Below are positions 4,899 through 6,082 of a stretch of DNA of 6,082 nucleotides, piece by piece (the first letter of the stretch is position 1; each line of letters opens with the position of its first letter). The translations under genes were made by a program, and so were the position numbers. The stretch is taken from assembly GCA_902476665.1 (NCBI GenBank), contig CABSEO010000131.1:1-6082 (forward strand), in the 5' to 3' direction. The notes under the pieces were generated by a model, which made no database searches, was not told the DNA's origin, and saw only the letters and a list, made by a program, of their open reading frames with translations. Source of the stretch: an uncultured Emergencia sp. GTDB taxonomy: Bacteria > Bacillota > Clostridia > Peptostreptococcales > Anaerovoracaceae.

Positions 4899-5954
4899 TC
4901 ACACTGCACTTGTCTGTAGAAGTGCCTGAAGACCGTAATACAAAGCCTTATCTTCCACAATGCTTCTGTCTTTTTCCAGAAAATACGTAATATAATCCCC
5001 GATCAGGGTACCGCTGTACTGTCTTTGCAAGGCTTCCAGATCATACATAGGCCGGGATTCATCCAGGACCTCTGTAACATTGCCGAATTGTTTCAGCTTT
5101 TCCGGAATAAACAGCAGCTCTGCCGGACGTTCTCCCTGGATGATCACCCGATAAATATTCAGACCGCCTCTTCTGTAAATCTCATCCTTCAGCTCTTCTT
5201 CCAGAGAAATCTGGGTCGACTCCTGAGATACAGTGAGAAGAAGCTGCTGATAGGATCTGGATACAAAAGGTACAAAGGAAACGCGCAGCCTGCCATTCTC
5301 CAGCCTGCCCTCTATATATCCATGTTCTCCCAGGTCACCTCTGTCAATAGGCTCCAAAGCTCCTGCATAAGCTGCTCTGTCCCTTAAAAGGATCTGCGGC
5401 CTATGAATATGCCCCATTGCCACATAATCAAATCCAGCGGCAGATAAGCTGTTTATATTCACAGGTATATGATCTGCATCCCCACCATGAGCCAGAAGGA
5501 TATGAAGTCCCTCTCCTTCCTTTGGGCGGATTCCATCATAAAGAGGAGTCCTGATCTCCTGGTGTTCATAGCTTAAACCATACACATATACATCCAATTT
5601 TTTGTCTTTTACGCAGGTAAGCTTTTCATCTTTAAAAAATACCACATTATCTGCCCATGGAAAATCTCTGTAAAAAGAATCCTTCTTCAGATAATCGTGA
5701 TTTCCTGCCATCAGATACACCTGTGTCTCCGGAATGGTAGAAAACAGATGATTCACTTCTTTTAGTTCACGCAGCAATGGCTGCCTGTGAAAAAGATCTC
5801 CGGCTATAAATAACAAATCCACCGGATTTTCACGGATGCCCGTAATAACCCGGCGGAAAGTTTCCCAGATCTCTTCTTCCCGCTTTTCACTCCAGGGGCA
5901 TCCCCTGTCAGGTACTGCTCCCAGATGTACATCTGCAAGATGAATAAATCTCAT
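4899..5954 (-). CDS. yhaO: YhaO/SbcD-type calcineurin-like DNA repair exonuclease
   Basis: This is a metal-dependent phosphoesterase of the Mre11/SbcD group, 351 residues from the chosen start. All core metal and catalytic motifs are visible: ADVHLG (Asp8, His10), AGDLFH (Asp53), AGNHD (Asn85, His86), LLAHGG (His156) and GHIHRP (His182, His184). After about residue 230 comes a capping region with alternating acidic and basic stretches, as in YhaO. SbcD-family enzymes cleave DNA ends together with an SbcC/Rad50 ATPase, and the ATPase gene follows after only 33 bases. The ATG at 5952-5954 is preferred because AAGGAG (5964-5969) lies 9 bases before it and MRFIHLADVHLG is the classic family N-terminus. 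An upstream in-frame ATG at 6003-6005 would add 17 unrelated residues. No LexA-type GAAC-GTTC box is visible upstream. Whether it is an exonuclease, an endonuclease or both is not shown by sequence. Confidence 0.93.
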   Translation of the reverse strand: MRFIHLADVHLGAVPDRGCPWSEKREEEIWETFRRVITGIRENPVDLLFIAGDLFHRQPLLRELKEVNHLFSTIPETQVYLMAGNHDYLKKDSFYRDFPWADNVVFFKDEKLTCVKDKKLDVYVYGLSYEHQEIRTPLYDGIRPKEGEGLHILLAHGGDADHIPVNINSLSAAGFDYVAMGHIHRPQILLRDRAAYAGALEPIDRGDLGEHGYIEGRLENGRLRVSFVPFVSRSYQQLLLTVSQESTQISLEEELKDEIYRRGGLNIYRVIIQGERPAELLFIPEKLKQFGNVTEVLDESRPMYDLEALQRQYSGTLIGDYITYFLEKDRSIVEDKALYYGLQALLQTSAV

Positions 5955-5963
5955 TCTGATCTG

Positions 5964-5969
5964 CTCCTT
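5964..5969 (-). promoter_or_regulatory. Ribosome binding site deciding the yhaO start
   Basis: Minus-strand AAGGAG lies 9 bases before ATG at 5952-5954. The longer reading frame beginning at 6005 has no comparable site before it. Confidence 0.75.
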
Positions 5970-6003
5970 ATATAGATAAGCTATACCTGTAAGGGTAAAA
6001 TAC

Positions 6004-6067
6004 ATCTTTAAAGATCAAACATAACTGCAAAGATCAAAGCATGCAGCAAGTGCACCCTGCAGTTATG
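6004..6067. repeat. Interleaved direct and inverted repeats upstream of yhaO
   Basis: AAAGATCAAA occurs twice with a 19-base step (6010-6019 and 6029-6038). A perfect 12-bp palindrome ATCTTTAAAGAT (6004-6015) overlaps the first copy. A perfect 10-bp inverted repeat CATAACTGCA/TGCAGTTATG (6020-6029 and 6058-6067) is interleaved with them, enclosing GCATGC. These could be operator sites or an RNA structure in the leader of the nuclease operon. I cannot place a convincing promoter among them, and the flanking gene lies outside the window. Confidence 0.5.
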
Positions 6068-6082
6068 ACAGGGCCTTTATCT

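Noticed and set aside
5955..6005. Upstream ATG giving a 368-residue YhaO protein
   Set aside because: The 17 extra residues precede the canonical MRFIHLADVHLG start, and a good AAGGAG lies directly before the inner ATG.
5955..6082. SOS (LexA) box upstream of the repair operon
   Set aside because: No GAAC-N4-GTTC or close variant is visible on either strand here.

Overview
The window looks like chromosomal DNA of a low- to mid-GC anaerobic Firmicute, most likely a Clostridia/Lachnospiraceae-type gut bacterium. This is inferred from the strong AGGAGG-type ribosome binding sites, the AT-rich intergenic DNA, the DeoR-controlled sugar ABC importer and the YhaO/YhaN-type repair pair. It is not proven by any marker gene. 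No rRNA, tRNA, CRISPR array, transposase or integrase was seen.

Layout. Positions 1-2052 (minus strand) hold the start of a sugar-import operon. A secreted substrate-binding protein (1063-2052) is transcribed first. A 231-base spacer with a 9-bp GC-rich hairpin follows, then a ribose/AI-2-type ABC ATPase (1-831), which starts at TTG and runs off the left edge. The permease genes presumably lie beyond position 1. Positions 2053-2448 are a dense divergent control region. It has a perfect consensus sigma-70 promoter (TTGACA, 17 bp, TATAAT) for the transporter, preceded by 10-bp-phased A-tracts. It also has four ACAAAAG repeats, a 14-bp tandem duplication in the transporter leader, and a 10-bp inverted repeat directly before the ribosome binding site of the regulator. 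Positions 2449-3225 (plus strand) encode a complete DeoR-family repressor, ending at a 21-bp perfect hairpin that can terminate transcription from both sides (3230-3275).

Positions 3303-5954 (minus strand) are a separate two-gene unit, visibly richer in G and C. A YhaO/SbcD-type calcineurin-like nuclease (4899-5954) comes first. After 33 bases follows a short Rad50/SbcC/YhaN-type ATPase (3303-4865), whose coiled coil carries a transmembrane hairpin where classic Rad50/SbcC proteins have a zinc hook. The leader of this unit (5955-6082) holds interleaved direct and inverted repeats but no promoter I can defend.

How it works together. The regulator probably represses the very strong transporter promoter until a (phospho)sugar inducer appears. 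The hairpin after the binding-protein gene would keep binding-protein mRNA in excess over ATPase mRNA. The nuclease and ATPase probably form a membrane-tethered DNA-end-processing complex. The most interesting points are the membrane hairpin in the SMC-like ATPase, the unusually perfect promoter with its repeat array, and the inverted repeat against the regulator's Shine-Dalgarno site, which shares AAAGGATA with the transporter -10 region.
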